Source of the DNA: Epithemia pelagica
Taxonomy: Eukaryota; Bacillariophyta; Bacillariophyceae; Surirellales; Surirellaceae
Assembly: GCA_946965045.2 (NCBI GenBank)
Contig: OX337238.1
Coordinates: forward strand, 2,604,001-2,668,000
Reading direction: 5' to 3'
DNA length: 64,000 nucleotides
This document shows positions 49,531-60,845 of the stretch, one piece after another (positions within the stretch are counted from its first letter, which is position 1; every line of letters starts with the position of its first letter). The notes under the pieces are model-generated. The model made no database searches. It worked only from the letters and a program-made list of their open reading frames with translations, and was not told the origin of the DNA. Made by a program: the position numbers and the translations under genes.

Positions 49531-50031
49531 CATAATCATTTTGTTTTCCAACACTTTTCTTGTTTTTTATGACATCGTTAACTATTGAGATATCATGTCT
49601 TCGTTGTACTACCTACAAAAAATGAAATGTTACAGCGTCTGGCAGGACACTGCCATCCTCCGCAAACAGGAGTGGAGCCTGGCTCTTGGGTGCATGTCCA
49701 TGGTACCATGCCTCTCTGTGCTGTTGAATGGGTCGAGTTATCGTGCTGTGGAACATCATGGTTGTGCGCCTAAAACACTACTCCTACATACTCCTACCAA
49801 AACTAAAGACAAGGTGTTTTACCACATAGGGTAGACAACCTAGCATTTAGATCCATCTGCGACCACCTACAATAAAAGATTTTCGCGGTTCTTCGACTGA
49901 GTTCAGCCTTTGAAGAAGTGCGACCTCAATTCTGATAGATGCCGCGGTTCATCTCCATGTTGAAAGAAGAGGTAGACTTGATCGTAGAGAACCTTTCTTT
50001 ATAAGAGAATCGCCTTGGCAGCTATATTGTC
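49531..50031 (+). promoter_or_regulatory. Kelch 3' flank and PLD-like 1 upstream region
   Basis: Nearly identical to 62118-62797 apart from a 174-bp segment present only there. 49750-49900 also resembles the 3' flank of the large kelch gene. No ORF is conserved beyond about 60 codons. Confidence 0.45.
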
Positions 50032-50850
50032 ATGGCAGATCGTCATCGCCTTGATGAAGACGCCGAGGGCTTCGAAGAGGATTTCGATGACGCAGACGAC
50101 GAAGCATTCCCTCATATTCAACAGTACTACGCATCGTTGACTCCAGATTTGCGAGATGGATACTTCGATACTCGCCTTGCCAACTTTCACGAAGGCGTGA
50201 AGCTGCCGGAAGAGCGGTATTTTTGCTCTAGACCCAAGTCACTAGCCTACCTCAACGATGATCCCCGAAAGACTCCAGCAGACCACCCGCTGCGAGCGAT
50301 CGCTTGGGTCCTTGAATCTGCTCCGCCCCATTCGGTGGTGCGAGTTTTTTGTTACTCGCTGACCGATCCGATAGCGATCGATTTGATTGTTCATACCGGA
50401 TCGTCGCGTGAGGTCAAAGTTATCCTTCATCCAAATGACAAAAGTAGAAGAGCACTGGAAGAATATGTCGATCAACATGGCAAAAGCGCCTTTCTCGAAA
50501 ACGTGGAAATGCGTCTGGCAAACCTAACCGGTGCCGATTGTGAATCAAGCAAGGTCCAAATGCACGACAAATCAATTATTACGGAAACCTACTCCGTTTT
50601 TGGCAGTTACAACCTGTCAAGCTTTGCTCGTGTGGGCAATTGGGAGTCGGTTTGCGTGGTTGATACACCTGCCAAATGTCAGGTAACCTTTGACAGCATC
50701 TGGGACAACATTTCCCATCGACAAGTCGAAAACTACTACACCAATTTGCAGAGCTCAGTAATCGGACCTCGACGACGAGCTCGTGCATCGGCGCGAGAAG
50801 CAGAGGATGCGCGGAGACGACAAGCTGCAAGAAGCCGTGAAGATCTGTAG
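50032..50850 (+). CDS. PLD-like protein 1 with single variant HKD motif, 272 residues
   Basis: ATG at 50032. Acidic N terminus (Asp/Glu-rich, residues 8-27), then an alpha/beta domain resembling PLD-like folds (VVRVFCYSLTDPIAIDLIV; VKVILHPND), with MHDKSIITE at residues 177-185 and downstream FGSYNLSSFA (190-199). This matches the HxKx4D...GSxN signature with H178 and K180, but Glu185 stands where Asp is usual. A single HKD per chain implies a dimer if catalytic, as in mitochondrial PLD6-type or FAM83-like proteins (family knowledge). The C-terminal 30 residues are Arg/Ala-rich and helical. It could be a phosphodiesterase, nuclease or a non-catalytic scaffold. Confidence 0.75.
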   Translation: MADRHRLDEDAEGFEEDFDDADDEAFPHIQQYYASLTPDLRDGYFDTRLANFHEGVKLPEERYFCSRPKSLAYLNDDPRKTPADHPLRAIAWVLESAPPHSVVRVFCYSLTDPIAIDLIVHTGSSREVKVILHPNDKSRRALEEYVDQHGKSAFLENVEMRLANLTGADCESSKVQMHDKSIITETYSVFGSYNLSSFARVGNWESVCVVDTPAKCQVTFDSIWDNISHRQVENYYTNLQSSVIGPRRRARASAREAEDARRRQAARSREDL

Positions 50851-50862
50851 AAAATTGTTGAA

Positions 50863-52826
50863 ATGACTTACAGGATTGCCAAATTTCCCCATGCGTACCG
50901 TCACAATGACGTGTCTATGGATCGATCCATTGCCGTTTTGCGTATTGCTGTTGTTTTGTTGTTGTGGATCACTCTTTTTGTTCCCCCAGGAGTAGCACAC
51001 ACCAGGACAATACAAGAAGGCAAGTGTCTCATTCGGAAGAACACACAAACCACAACTGTATATCATCCGAACATGTCGTTGTGCAAGCCGGCGATTCCTT
51101 GCAAGGATTTGTCGTGCTGATTGTCACAGACGACAAGGGTGTCAAGGCCTCGGCTTTGGATGTGATCTTTTATGGCAAGGAACAAACTGAAGTGCGTTAT
51201 ACCCAAACGGAAGGAACGGGCAAAGATTCGCGTACCGTCACCAAGACGAATTATTCTCATCGCCGTATTTTGGAAACCAAACTGCCCATGGCATCCCTGG
51301 CTTCAACCATCTTTGAAACTGCCCAAAATGATGGCGAAGAAGAGGACGAGGAGGATGCCATGCAGGAAAGCAATACGGGAAAGAAAAACAAAATTCGCAT
51401 CCCTCCTGGCAAGTATCTAATTCCCTTTGCCTTGGAACTACCCGAATCAATCCCTGGTAGCTTGTGTTATGACGACTCCTCGGACGGGAAATGCGAAATT
51501 CGTTACTACTTCAAGGTGATTCTCAAAGGATCCGGTCGAATGTGGTACTACAGTTCGGAAGAAACCGTTCATGTCAAGAGTCGCAAGCCAAAGAAAAAGT
51601 CTCCAGACAAGCAACAAGACGTCATTCCCTACGATGCACCACCCGTGAATGACCCCGTTCGATCGTGTTGTTTTCCCTTGGGAAGTATCTCTCTCGGAGC
51701 ACGGTTGGACGATGCACAAGTCCACAAGGGTCAAGAATGTCGCGTCAATGTTTCATGTCGCAATCACTTTGCGGCTGAGATTGATTTAGTACGGGCCACC
51801 TTGCGACAAGAATTCAAATGGAAAGGGGGGAGTCATCGAGCGCGAGGCATGCAATCCATCTCATCCGTTGACTTTACCAAGCCGTTGCTCCTACAAGGCA
51901 GTTTGGCGACACAAAGCAAGGCTTTGCAACAAACGCAAGACATTGCTTCGGAAATGAAAGAAATGTTTCGCGAAGTCAACAAGGTTCAGAATTCTGCAAC
52001 CTTTACCATTCCCCGCGAGTACGGCGAATCTGCAACGAACAACAATAAGGATACATGAATGCCGTGTACCTACTCCAGTGGCCTTATTATCATATCACAT
52101 CGTTTGGAACTGGAAGTATTAACATCTGGTTGTTGTGTCACGAATCCATCTCTCCTCATTCCCATGTTGGTAGAAGAAGAACCTGCGAATCAAGATGCAG
52201 CTCAAGTCGAGGCCGAAGTGGAAGTTGCCCCTTCTGGACAAGCATCGTATGTTCCACCACAATATGAAGATGCCATTCAGGCTCCTGTCATTTATGTTCC
52301 AAGTTCCCATGTGACCATGGGTGGTACCAAAGTAGATGGTGCCGCCGAAGATCCAGACATTGAAGTAGATGTACAAGATGCGTTGCTCGTTCCATCAGAT
52401 GTTGAGGCACAGCCACCTTCTCTCAAAATACTTCTAAAGGAAATGTCGGAATCCGTGGCCGATTGGGATATCATTCAACGCAAACTCCAGGATCCCGACT
52501 GGGATACCATTTTTGCCACACTCACGCCCAATCACTACGCCCTCATTCTACAGCAGGTGGCATTGGATTTCGATCAACCCAAAATCGCTGTCTGTCTCGC
52601 ACAAACACTATAACAACAAGGTGCTGATTCTTCAGGCTTTACCTGTGCCCATGTGGTGGCTGCGTTGAACGTGGCTTCGGAATGGAATCGAGCGACAGTG
52701 GTAGAAAAAACCATTTCGTATTGTTCCGATTTGGTAACCAACCATGATCAGATTCTTTCTCAGTTGACAGACTGGGAGAAGTTGGTGACCGAACGTGCCT
52801 TTGCCAAAGCATTAGATGAAAACTAG
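50863..52826 (+). pseudogene. Alpha-arrestin copy 2, start lost and two nonsense codons
   Basis: Leader sequence (50863-51070, with a short open hydrophobic ORF) is joined directly to arrestin codon about 24 (GTCGTTGTGCAAGCC at 51075). The initiation region is deleted. The coding frame is otherwise conserved but has TGA at 52056 (CGA in arrestin 1) and TAA at 52611 (CAA in arrestin 1). Both are C-to-T changes. The original terminator is at 52824-52826. The PPQY motif and an extra in-frame DALL insertion are still present. Open parts: 50964-52058 and 52059-52613. Confidence 0.88.
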
Positions 52827-53009
52827 TTTATTTTGTTATACTTGTTCTTTCCGTAATATTGCCTCATGCACAATTATAACTGTCTTGGATGGAATTTGGA
52901 GTGTGATGAAGTTGACGATGGAACTATGTCCACAGTGCTTTTCTTCTTTGGACTAATTCTGTTCTTGGTCACTGTCAATAACTGGAAGGTCTCGATTGCA
53001 GGCCGCGAC

Positions 53010-55902
53010 TTAATCTGTGCAGCCAAGCAAGCCCTCCAATTTGCACATACGATGCTCCAATTGTTCAAATATGCGCTTCAGTTCATCGACTTTCGATGAA
53101 ACGGACTCTTCCAGTCCTGTAAATCGTTCGACTATGGACGTGGCATGACCACCTCGCATCGTTTCCATTTCTTCCAGCGATGAAACGGCCTCTTCAAGTC
53201 GAGACATTAGTTGAAGTAATGACGGGGCTTGACCATCTCTCGCTGTTTCAGTCAACCAAGATGCCGAAGTGGTCTTATTGGATGCTAAAGGACTAGTCTC
53301 AAGGATTTTCGTCGTCATGGCAAAGGAACTCTTTCCACCCGAAAGACTCAAAGGGCCCTGTCTTGTATTCATGATAGTGGCATGTTTTCCGCCAACGTTC
53401 TGACGACTCGGGACATTCTGTTCGCGGTCAACCGATTCCATCCCCGCTTGTATTATTTTGGTCGTGGCTACCAACGCCAATACACTGATTGCCTCGGCTT
53501 TCTTTGGCATATCGTCCGCATCACGAGTCCATTTCATTACTTCATTGGCAAAATGACCAATCACAGTCGCCAATACACTGCTTCCAGCTCTTTCGTTCTC
53601 TCCACTCGTTTTGTCGTCGCTCTTTAAAGCCAACTGCTTTAAAGATCCTTCGACAATGGCAATGCCCTGTTGAACAGCATTTTGCAACTGTTCGTTACCA
53701 CTGTGATCCACGACCAAACAAATATGATTCATGTCTCCAAAGTCAACAATCTCATCAAGCAAAGAAGAGACGGCGATTTCAGACGAAATCCCTCCGAATA
53801 TACTTGGGCCGAATGACAACGCATTCAAAATAGAGCAAATGGCCGCAGTGGACGCTCTGCTACCATCATTGGCTTCAAGTGCAGCATATAGCTCGTTCAG
53901 AGATCTCCCCAAAGCTTGCGCCTGTGCAAGAACAACACGATGGTCAATGCTAAAGTTATGAGTGTTTGCCGTCGCCTGCAAAACAGCTGCGGTTCGGGGA
54001 AGGACTTCTCCGACTCGAAATTCAATCATGGCCAGATCGTTCGCCCAAAAAGACACTGGCTCCGTACTAGCTCCCGTATGATCTGGGTTATGGTCACCGA
54101 AGCCAGAAATAAGAACTCCGTCCTCCTGACACTTCTCAACAATCTTCTCTTGGATTGTGATGACTTTGTTGTCACTCTTAGATATAGTCTTGTTTGTCTC
54201 CTGTATTGCTTTCAATGTGCATCGTTGCCGATCATCCTTTGATATACGTTTGGCACGGTACAGGTGATTCAGAAACGTATAAAACACTTTCATTCGATGC
54301 ACATCAGACACCAGACGCGCCAAGTCGTGGACCTTGAAGGCAATATCGTCAGAATCAGCTTCCACAAGTTTCCAGTAAAAAGGATCCTCCAAAACACCAG
54401 AATCGCCGTCTCCCGTCAAACCGACAGAGCGACCAGCAGCCTTCCTGTCATTATCGGTGACCCCATTCAGTTCAAGAAGCGACTTCAAGTATTGAACTTT
54501 CCTGCCCATTGGAATTCTGTCTTGAATGACTTCCGTGTTTTGAATTCTAGCGGTAAGCCGATAAATCTCCTCTTGAATTTGTTCCACTGACCAGAATTTT
54601 CATCGTCAAACAGTGATTCCAAGAACGGAAGAACGGATTGTGCTTTTGCACCCTCTTGCAACACCATCACATCTTTTTCGCTGTAATCAACAACTGTCTT
54701 TGCCCGTTCAATCGCATTGCTGAGCTTCTCCATTTCCGTTTCTAGTTCCGTGCGACACGAATACAGGTTCTGCAATATACAAACGGTAAGATTCCAGATA
54801 GTGTCAAGCTGTCCCGAGTGCGCAGAATAGAACGAACCTTGAGTTGTTGTTTCTTGTCAATCAACAATAGTGTCTCACATGAATCCACATTTTGTCCACC
54901 AATCACAGCAATGCCAGTTTTGAAGGCCACCATGCTAGCATAATTACGTCCCGTGATCAAGTGTGGAAGGCTCCATACAATGCCACGGTCCGTATCCAAA
55001 ACCTCCACCGTAGCGATCGATCCACTGCAATTTCCTGACACAATGATACTCGATCCAACTGACACAGCTGCATGAAGATTACGCGCGTTAGATAGAGCTA
55101 GGTCTGTGCAATTTGTCCATACGGACGACGAGGAAAAGACTTTCGCAGCAGTCGTCTTGGTCGCATCATCAGAAATCTCCTCGAATCGCAATGACTCCAC
55201 CGAAGTCAACGCATTACTACCATTGTATCCTCCAACAACAAAGATGCGGTGGCCGATGACAGCACTAGCACAACCATAACGAGGACCTGTCATGGATGGC
55301 CCCGCAATCACAGTGTGGTTGCTTTCCACAGCTGTATCGATTATATCAACCGACGACAAAGAGTTTCCGTTGGATCCACCCATGACGATAATACAACGAT
55401 TGTCGACGGTAACAGCCGAGCATCCACGCCTTGCCGTAGACAATCGACAACTCAAGGTTGTCCATTGGTTGCAGGTAGAGCTTGTCAATGACCCTGAACA
55501 CAAATCTGCGACAGCAAGGCGTTCCACACTATCCAAATTTGACTTTCCATTGGATCCTCCAATCACGTAAACGCCTCCGCTACAGACCACGGCGGCAGGA
55601 TACGCTCGGTTATTGTTCAACGGCGGTCCTTCCCGCCATTACTTATTTTCTTCCGCCAAATTCAATAGCAAAACTGAGTTGGTGGAGGCTTGACCTGGTT
55701 TGCTTCCTCCGAGCACTACGACCGTCTGGGCATTGTCGTGCGGATGGGAATGGTCGAGCACGACTGAAGCATGGTACCGACGCCACCCAGCCAAAAGGGG
55801 AGGCCATTCGTTGGTATTCCAATGTGGCTCGTTACTGTTATTTTCACCGTCCAGAAAGCAAAGCCCGGATTGTTCTGCTTGCCGTTGCAGTGTTGTCGTC
55901 AT
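53010..55902 (-). pseudogene. Kelch-coiled-coil fusion gene B, recombinant 5' end, broken
   Basis: Exon 1 55902-54838, intron 54837-54770 (68 nt), exon 2 54769-53010. The first about 40 codons (MTTTLQRQAEQSG ... EPHWNTNEW) follow the type-2 kelch gene, and the rest follows fusion gene A, pointing to a crossover near 55800. Defects: CAA to TAA at 55639-55641 and a one-base deletion in an A-run near 54596 that shifts exon 2. The long frame 54587-53010 remains open. The C terminus has three extra residues (CTD) compared with copy A. Convergent with arrestin copy 2. Confidence 0.75.
54770..54837 (-). other. Intron of kelch-coiled-coil gene B
   Basis: Same donor and acceptor as gene A; 68 nt because GTATACTTTGCAG is GTATATTGCAG here. 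Confidence 0.72.
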
Positions 55903-56989
55903 GGTACTTGTAGATTTTATAGCAACACCAAGGAATCTTCGTCTTTTTCCTCAAAACCTCTCAGAAAATACGAAAATGTGGGAATCAACGAATGGACTGA
56001 ATATTCTGGACCGTTTGTACCAAAACCGGAACGAAAGACGGCAGCACCTCCACGGCGGCGAATTTAATCATGGATCATGGTATCCTTCATCGGATGGATG
56101 GCCTTGGACAGATGAACGGGTCCAAAACCATCCACGAAAAAAGCCATTCCAGCAGAGATTCCACGGACGATTGAGTTCGAGGGAAGCTTGGCCTCAGAAG
56201 TGGAGGCAATGATGGAGGTTTGAGTAACGCTCTCTTTACTCTGGTTATCATTGTCGTCGTTTTCGATTGGGAAGGTGACAACGTCTCCAGAATGGCGGCT
56301 GCTGGTGAAAGATTCGTGGTATCCGAAGCGCAACTACTATACGGGCAAGACTATGATCTTGCGGCGAACAGTGTCCATGCCGTCATCGGCGTCTTCCATC
56401 GACCATGGATCGGTTTTGGAATGCAAGTGAGGAGAACATTGAAGTGGTTGTCATCTTGATTCTCGTAAACAGCTCCAGAATCCAGAACGGCAACGACAAA
56501 GAGCAGCCACCATGGCATGTCATTGGTAAGAATGATTCCCCATCGACTTGAAGGGACTCGGACTTCGGACTATTATTGTGGGTCCACAGGCTCGCGCGGG
56601 CTTTTGAACTTCACGGGCCCCTGCTACCAGTGCTATGTGGTGAGTATCCTCGAGCAATCGCAACCCCGATCTATCTACATAGCCTATTACTCCTCTTATG
56701 ACAAAGCCTTTGGCTCCTGACAGTCCATGAGCAAGTTTCTACCATCCATTGACGCCATCTGAACAAGGACTCCTTCTTCGGACACTTCTTGAAACCAAGT
56801 TTGGTGTGGTTCGTAGCTCGTACTCTAGCTAGCTAGTGAGGGTGAAAAACGAGCCAGGTCACGATACGATTATCCGTCAGTCCGTCCGTCAGACACCGAA
56901 CGCCAAGATCAACAAAACACTGCCCACAAAAGCCAAAAGAACGACGAGTGACAGACACGCCGTTGTCATGCGATAAGAGTGAATGCACC
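55903..56989. promoter_or_regulatory. Divergent intergenic block, copy B
   Basis: Close copy of 47230-48290, including the signal-peptide-like and acidic open stretches on the minus strand. The right part has small indels (for example GCTAGCTAGTGAGG near 56825). Confidence 0.6.
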
Positions 56990-58189
56990 ATGAGCCTGAC
57001 ACTGAAAGAACAAGCATGGCAGTCAGGCCTTGTCCTTTTCGACGAGACGGCAGCATGGAATGAAAACAACTGGCCTCCTCTCCCGGGGGGATGGCGTCGC
57101 GATCATACTACAGTCGTACTTGATCATCCTGATACGGACAACGACAAAGACAACAAGAGACAACAAATTGTCGTCGTGTTGGGCGGATATGGTCAAGGCG
57201 AGCTCGATTCCATTTTTGTATTGAATTTATCAGACCCAAACAAACAGTGGCGAGAAGGTCCGCCCATGAGCAAGAAACGTGACGAACTTGCCGCTGTTGT
57301 CTGCAATGGAGGCATTTACGTGGTGGGAGGATACAGTGAAGGTTCATGTTTGAGTTGCATGGAGCGGATTGATGCCAATGATTTGCTGCAATCATCTTTA
57401 ACAAACAGCAACACAAATGAGAGCCATTGGACGACATTGAATTGTCGCTTGTCAACGCGACGAAGAGCATGTCGAGCTGTTGCGGTTCACAACCAATACA
57501 TTGTTGTAGTGGGTGGCTACAACGATCGTTATTTGTCGTCGGTGGATATTATTGATACCACCAGGAACCACACTGTCACTGCGGGACCATCCGTGACTGT
57601 TCCACGACGATGGTGTTCCAGTGCGGTCGTTGGTCAACGCATCTTTGTCGTTGGAGGCCATAACGAGGATGACTATCTTGACTCGGTGGAGTATTTGGAC
57701 TATGCAACACCCTGTGACAATGATGAGATCAAAAGGGAGACTGGTTCGACATTCATTTCTTTCTCGTCCACCTGGATGACTCATTCTGATTTGATGCTTT
57801 CCAATGCACGAAGCTCTTGTGCAATGGTTGCCGTGGGATCTTGTCTGGTGGTGGCGGGAGGAAGAGGTAATTCAACCGTGGATGTATTGGATACGTACCG
57901 CAACCACATGTGGAATCTCCCGCTATTAGAAAATTACCGTGATGGCTGCAGTCTAGTGACTGTTGCCAATCAAGTTGCCGTGATTGGTGGTGGCAGCAAT
58001 CCGTCCTGTGCGACATTACCACTACTAGACAAGAATTCATGGTGTTTTCAGCGACTCTGCAACCAGCCTCGGATTGAATGGTATCATTGTCATGGAAGAT
58101 CGGGTAACGGAGACGTTAATGTAACATCCTGCACTATCTCGTCGTCGACTCTTAAACGATTGAGGGCCCTTGATTATCGTGATTTTTGA
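56990..58189 (+). CDS. Kelch-repeat gene 7 (MSLTLKEQ type), chimeric 3' end
   Basis: ATG at 56990; open for 399 codons. Entry motif NNWPPLPGGWRRDHTTVVLD, blades VVVLGG, IYVVGG, YIVVVGG, IFVVGG, LVVAGG, VAVIGG. Up to DKNSWCFQRLC it matches the gene at 60846. The last 45 codons differ (NQPRIEWYHCHGRSG...) and the frame ends in arrestin-derived sequence at 58189. The original tail, 3' flank and PLD-like gene of this unit are missing. It could still make a full propeller, so it is listed as CDS. Confidence 0.65.
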   Translation: MSLTLKEQAWQSGLVLFDETAAWNENNWPPLPGGWRRDHTTVVLDHPDTDNDKDNKRQQIVVVLGGYGQGELDSIFVLNLSDPNKQWREGPPMSKKRDELAAVVCNGGIYVVGGYSEGSCLSCMERIDANDLLQSSLTNSNTNESHWTTLNCRLSTRRRACRAVAVHNQYIVVVGGYNDRYLSSVDIIDTTRNHTVTAGPSVTVPRRWCSSAVVGQRIFVVGGHNEDDYLDSVEYLDYATPCDNDEIKRETGSTFISFSSTWMTHSDLMLSNARSSCAMVAVGSCLVVAGGRGNSTVDVLDTYRNHMWNLPLLENYRDGCSLVTVANQVAVIGGGSNPSCATLPLLDKNSWCFQRLCNQPRIEWYHCHGRSGNGDVNVTSCTISSSTLKRLRALDYRDF

Positions 58190-59173
58190 AACTGCCCCAA
58201 ATGATGACGACGAAGAGGACGAGGAGGATGCCATGCAGGAAAGCAATACGATAAAGAAGGACAAAATTCGCATCCCTCCTGGCAAGTATCTAATTCCCTT
58301 TGCCTTGGAACTACCCGAATCAATCCCTGGTAGCTTTTGTTACGACGACCCATCGGATGGGAAATGCGAAATTCGTTACTACTTCAAGGTGATTCTCAAA
58401 GGATCCGGTCGAATGTGGAACTACAATACGGAAGAAACCGTTCATGTCAAGAGTCGCAAGCAAACGAGAAACTCTGCAGACAAGCAACAAGACACCATTC
58501 CCTACGATGCACCACCCGTCAATGAAACCATTCGATCGTGTTGGTTTCCCATTGGAAGTATCTCTCTTGGAGCCCGGTTGGACGATAAACAAGTCCACAA
58601 GGGTCAGGAATGTCGCGTCAATGTGTCATGTCGCAATCACTCTTCGGCCGACATTAATTCAGTACGGGCCACCTTGCGACAAGAATTCAAATGGAAAGCG
58701 GGGAGTCATCGAGCGCGAGGGATGCAATCCATCTTATCTTTGGACTTTACCGACGGTTGCTCCTACAAGGCAGTTTGGCAACACAAAGCAAGGCTTTGCG
58801 ACAAACTCAAGACATTGCTTCGGAAATGAAAGAAATGTTTTGCGAAGTCAACAAGGCTCAGAGTTCTGCAACCTTTACCATTCCCCGCGAGTACGGCGAA
58901 TCTGGAATGAACAACAACCATGAGGATGCACGAATACTGTGTACCTACTCCAGCGGCCTTATTACCATATCACATCGTCTGGAACTGGAAGTATCAACAT
59001 CTGGTTGTTGTGTCACGAATCCATCTCTCCTCATTCCCATGTTGGTTGAAGAAGAACCTGCGAATCCAGATGCAGCGCAAGTCGAGGCCGAAGTGGAAGT
59101 TGACCCTTGCGGACAAGCTTCGTATGTTCCACCACAATATGAAGATGCCATTCAATCCCCTGTCATTTATGTT
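58173..59173 (+). pseudogene. Alpha-arrestin copy 3, internal fragment
   Basis: Begins inside arrestin at about codon 103 (TTTGAAACTGCCC) directly after kelch 7 and ends at about codon 437 (CCTGTCATTTATGTT), where it meets an inverted kelch gene. One base is missing near 58749 (ACCGACGGTTG against ACCCAACCGTTG), so the open parts are 58170-58829 and 58691-59281. Both ends of the gene are absent; it cannot make a normal arrestin. Confidence 0.88.
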
Positions 59174-59784
59174 GTCATGGATGGCCCCGCAATCACAGTG
59201 TGGTTGCTTTCCACAGCTGTATCGATTATATCAACCGACGACAAAATGTTTCCGTTGGATCCACCAATCACGACAATATAGCGATTGTGCACGGCAACAG
59301 CCGAACAACCTTCTCTTGCCGTAGACAATCGACAATTCAAGGTTGTCCATTGGTTGGTGGTAGAGCTTGCCAATGACCCTGAAGACAAAGTTTCAACATC
59401 GATACGTTCAATACTATTCAAGTATGAACCATTGAATCCTCCAATCACATAAACTCCTCCATTACAAACCACCGCAGCATGACAGCATCTCCTGTTGTTC
59501 AACGGCGGTCCTTCCCGCCATTGCTTATTTTCTTCTGCCAAATTCATCAGCAGAACTGAGTTGGTGTAGCCTTGACCTTGTTTCTTTCCTCCCAAAAATA
59601 CAACCGTCTGTGCCCTGTCATCCTGTTCAGGATGGTCGAGCACGACTGAAGCATGATACTGACGCCACCCACCTAAAAGGGGAGGCCAGTCATTGGTATC
59701 CCAATGTGGCTCGTTACTGTTATTTTCACTGTCCATAAAGCAAAGCCCGGATTGCTCTGCTTGTCGTTGCAGTGTCATCGTCAT
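59174..59784 (-). pseudogene. Kelch type-2 gene, 3'-truncated
   Basis: ATG at 59784 (MTMTLQRQAEQSGLCFMD). About 200 codons with the first three blades are intact (VVFLGG, VYVIGG, YIVVIGG) and end at AGPSMT, where the sequence switches to arrestin copy 3 in opposite orientation. Microhomology TGTCAT is present at the junction. The frame closes at 59167 by chance. Confidence 0.85.
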
Positions 59785-60845
59785 GGTACTTGCAGATTTT
59801 ATAGCAACACCAAGGAGTCTTCGTCTTTTTCCTCTAAACCTCAGAAAATACGAAAATATGGGAATCAACGAATGGACTGAATATTCTGGACCGTTTGTAC
59901 CAAAACCGGAACGAAAGACGGCAGCACCTCCACGGCGGCGATTTCAATCATGGATCATGGTATCTTTCACCAGTGGATGGCCTTGGACAGATGAACGGGT
60001 CCAAAACCATCCACGAAAAAAGCCACTCCAGCAGAGAATCCACGAACGCTGACAATCCCATTTCGAGGGAAGCTTGGCCTCAGAAGTGGAGGCAATGATG
60101 GAGGTTTGAGTAACGTTCTCTTGATTCTGGTTATCATCGTCGTCGTTTTCGACTGGGAGGGTGACAACGTCTCCAGAATGGCGGCTGCTGGTGAAAGAGT
60201 CCTGCTATCCGCCGCCCAACTACGGGCAAGATTATGATCTTGCGGCGAACAGTGTCCATGCCGTCATCGGCGTCTTCCATCGACCATGGATCGGCTTTTG
60301 GAATGCAAGTGAGGAGAACATTGAAGTGGTTGTCATCTTGATTCTCGTAAACAGCTCCAGAATCCAGAACGGCAACGACAAAGAGCAGCCACCATGGCAT
60401 GTCATTGGTAAGAATGATTCCCCATCGACTTGAAGGGACTCGGACTTCGGACTATTATTGTGGGTCCACAGGCTCGCGCGGGCTTTTGAACTTCACGGGC
60501 CCCTGCTAGTGCTATGTGGGGTGTGAGCAGTAAGTATCCTCGGAGCAAGATCTATCTCCATAGCCTATTACTCCTCCTTTGGCTTCTGAGAACGTGAGCA
60601 AGTTTATACCATCCATTGACACCTTTTGAACAAGGACTGCTTCGGACACTTCTTATATCCATTCAAACCAAGTTTGGTGTGGTTGTCATTGCTCGTACTC
60701 TAGCTAGAGAGGGTGAGCACACGAACTAGAGAGGTAGGTAGATACGATTTTCCGTCAGTCCGTCAGACACCGAACGCCAAGATCAACAAAACACTGCCCA
60801 CAAAAGAACGACGAGTGACAGACACGCCGTTGTCATGCATGCACC
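59785..60845. promoter_or_regulatory. Divergent intergenic block, copy C
   Basis: Third head-to-head copy, close to 47230-48290. On the minus strand 60134-60400 is open, beginning MPWWLLFVVAVLDSGAV (signal-like), longer than in the other copies. Confidence 0.6.
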
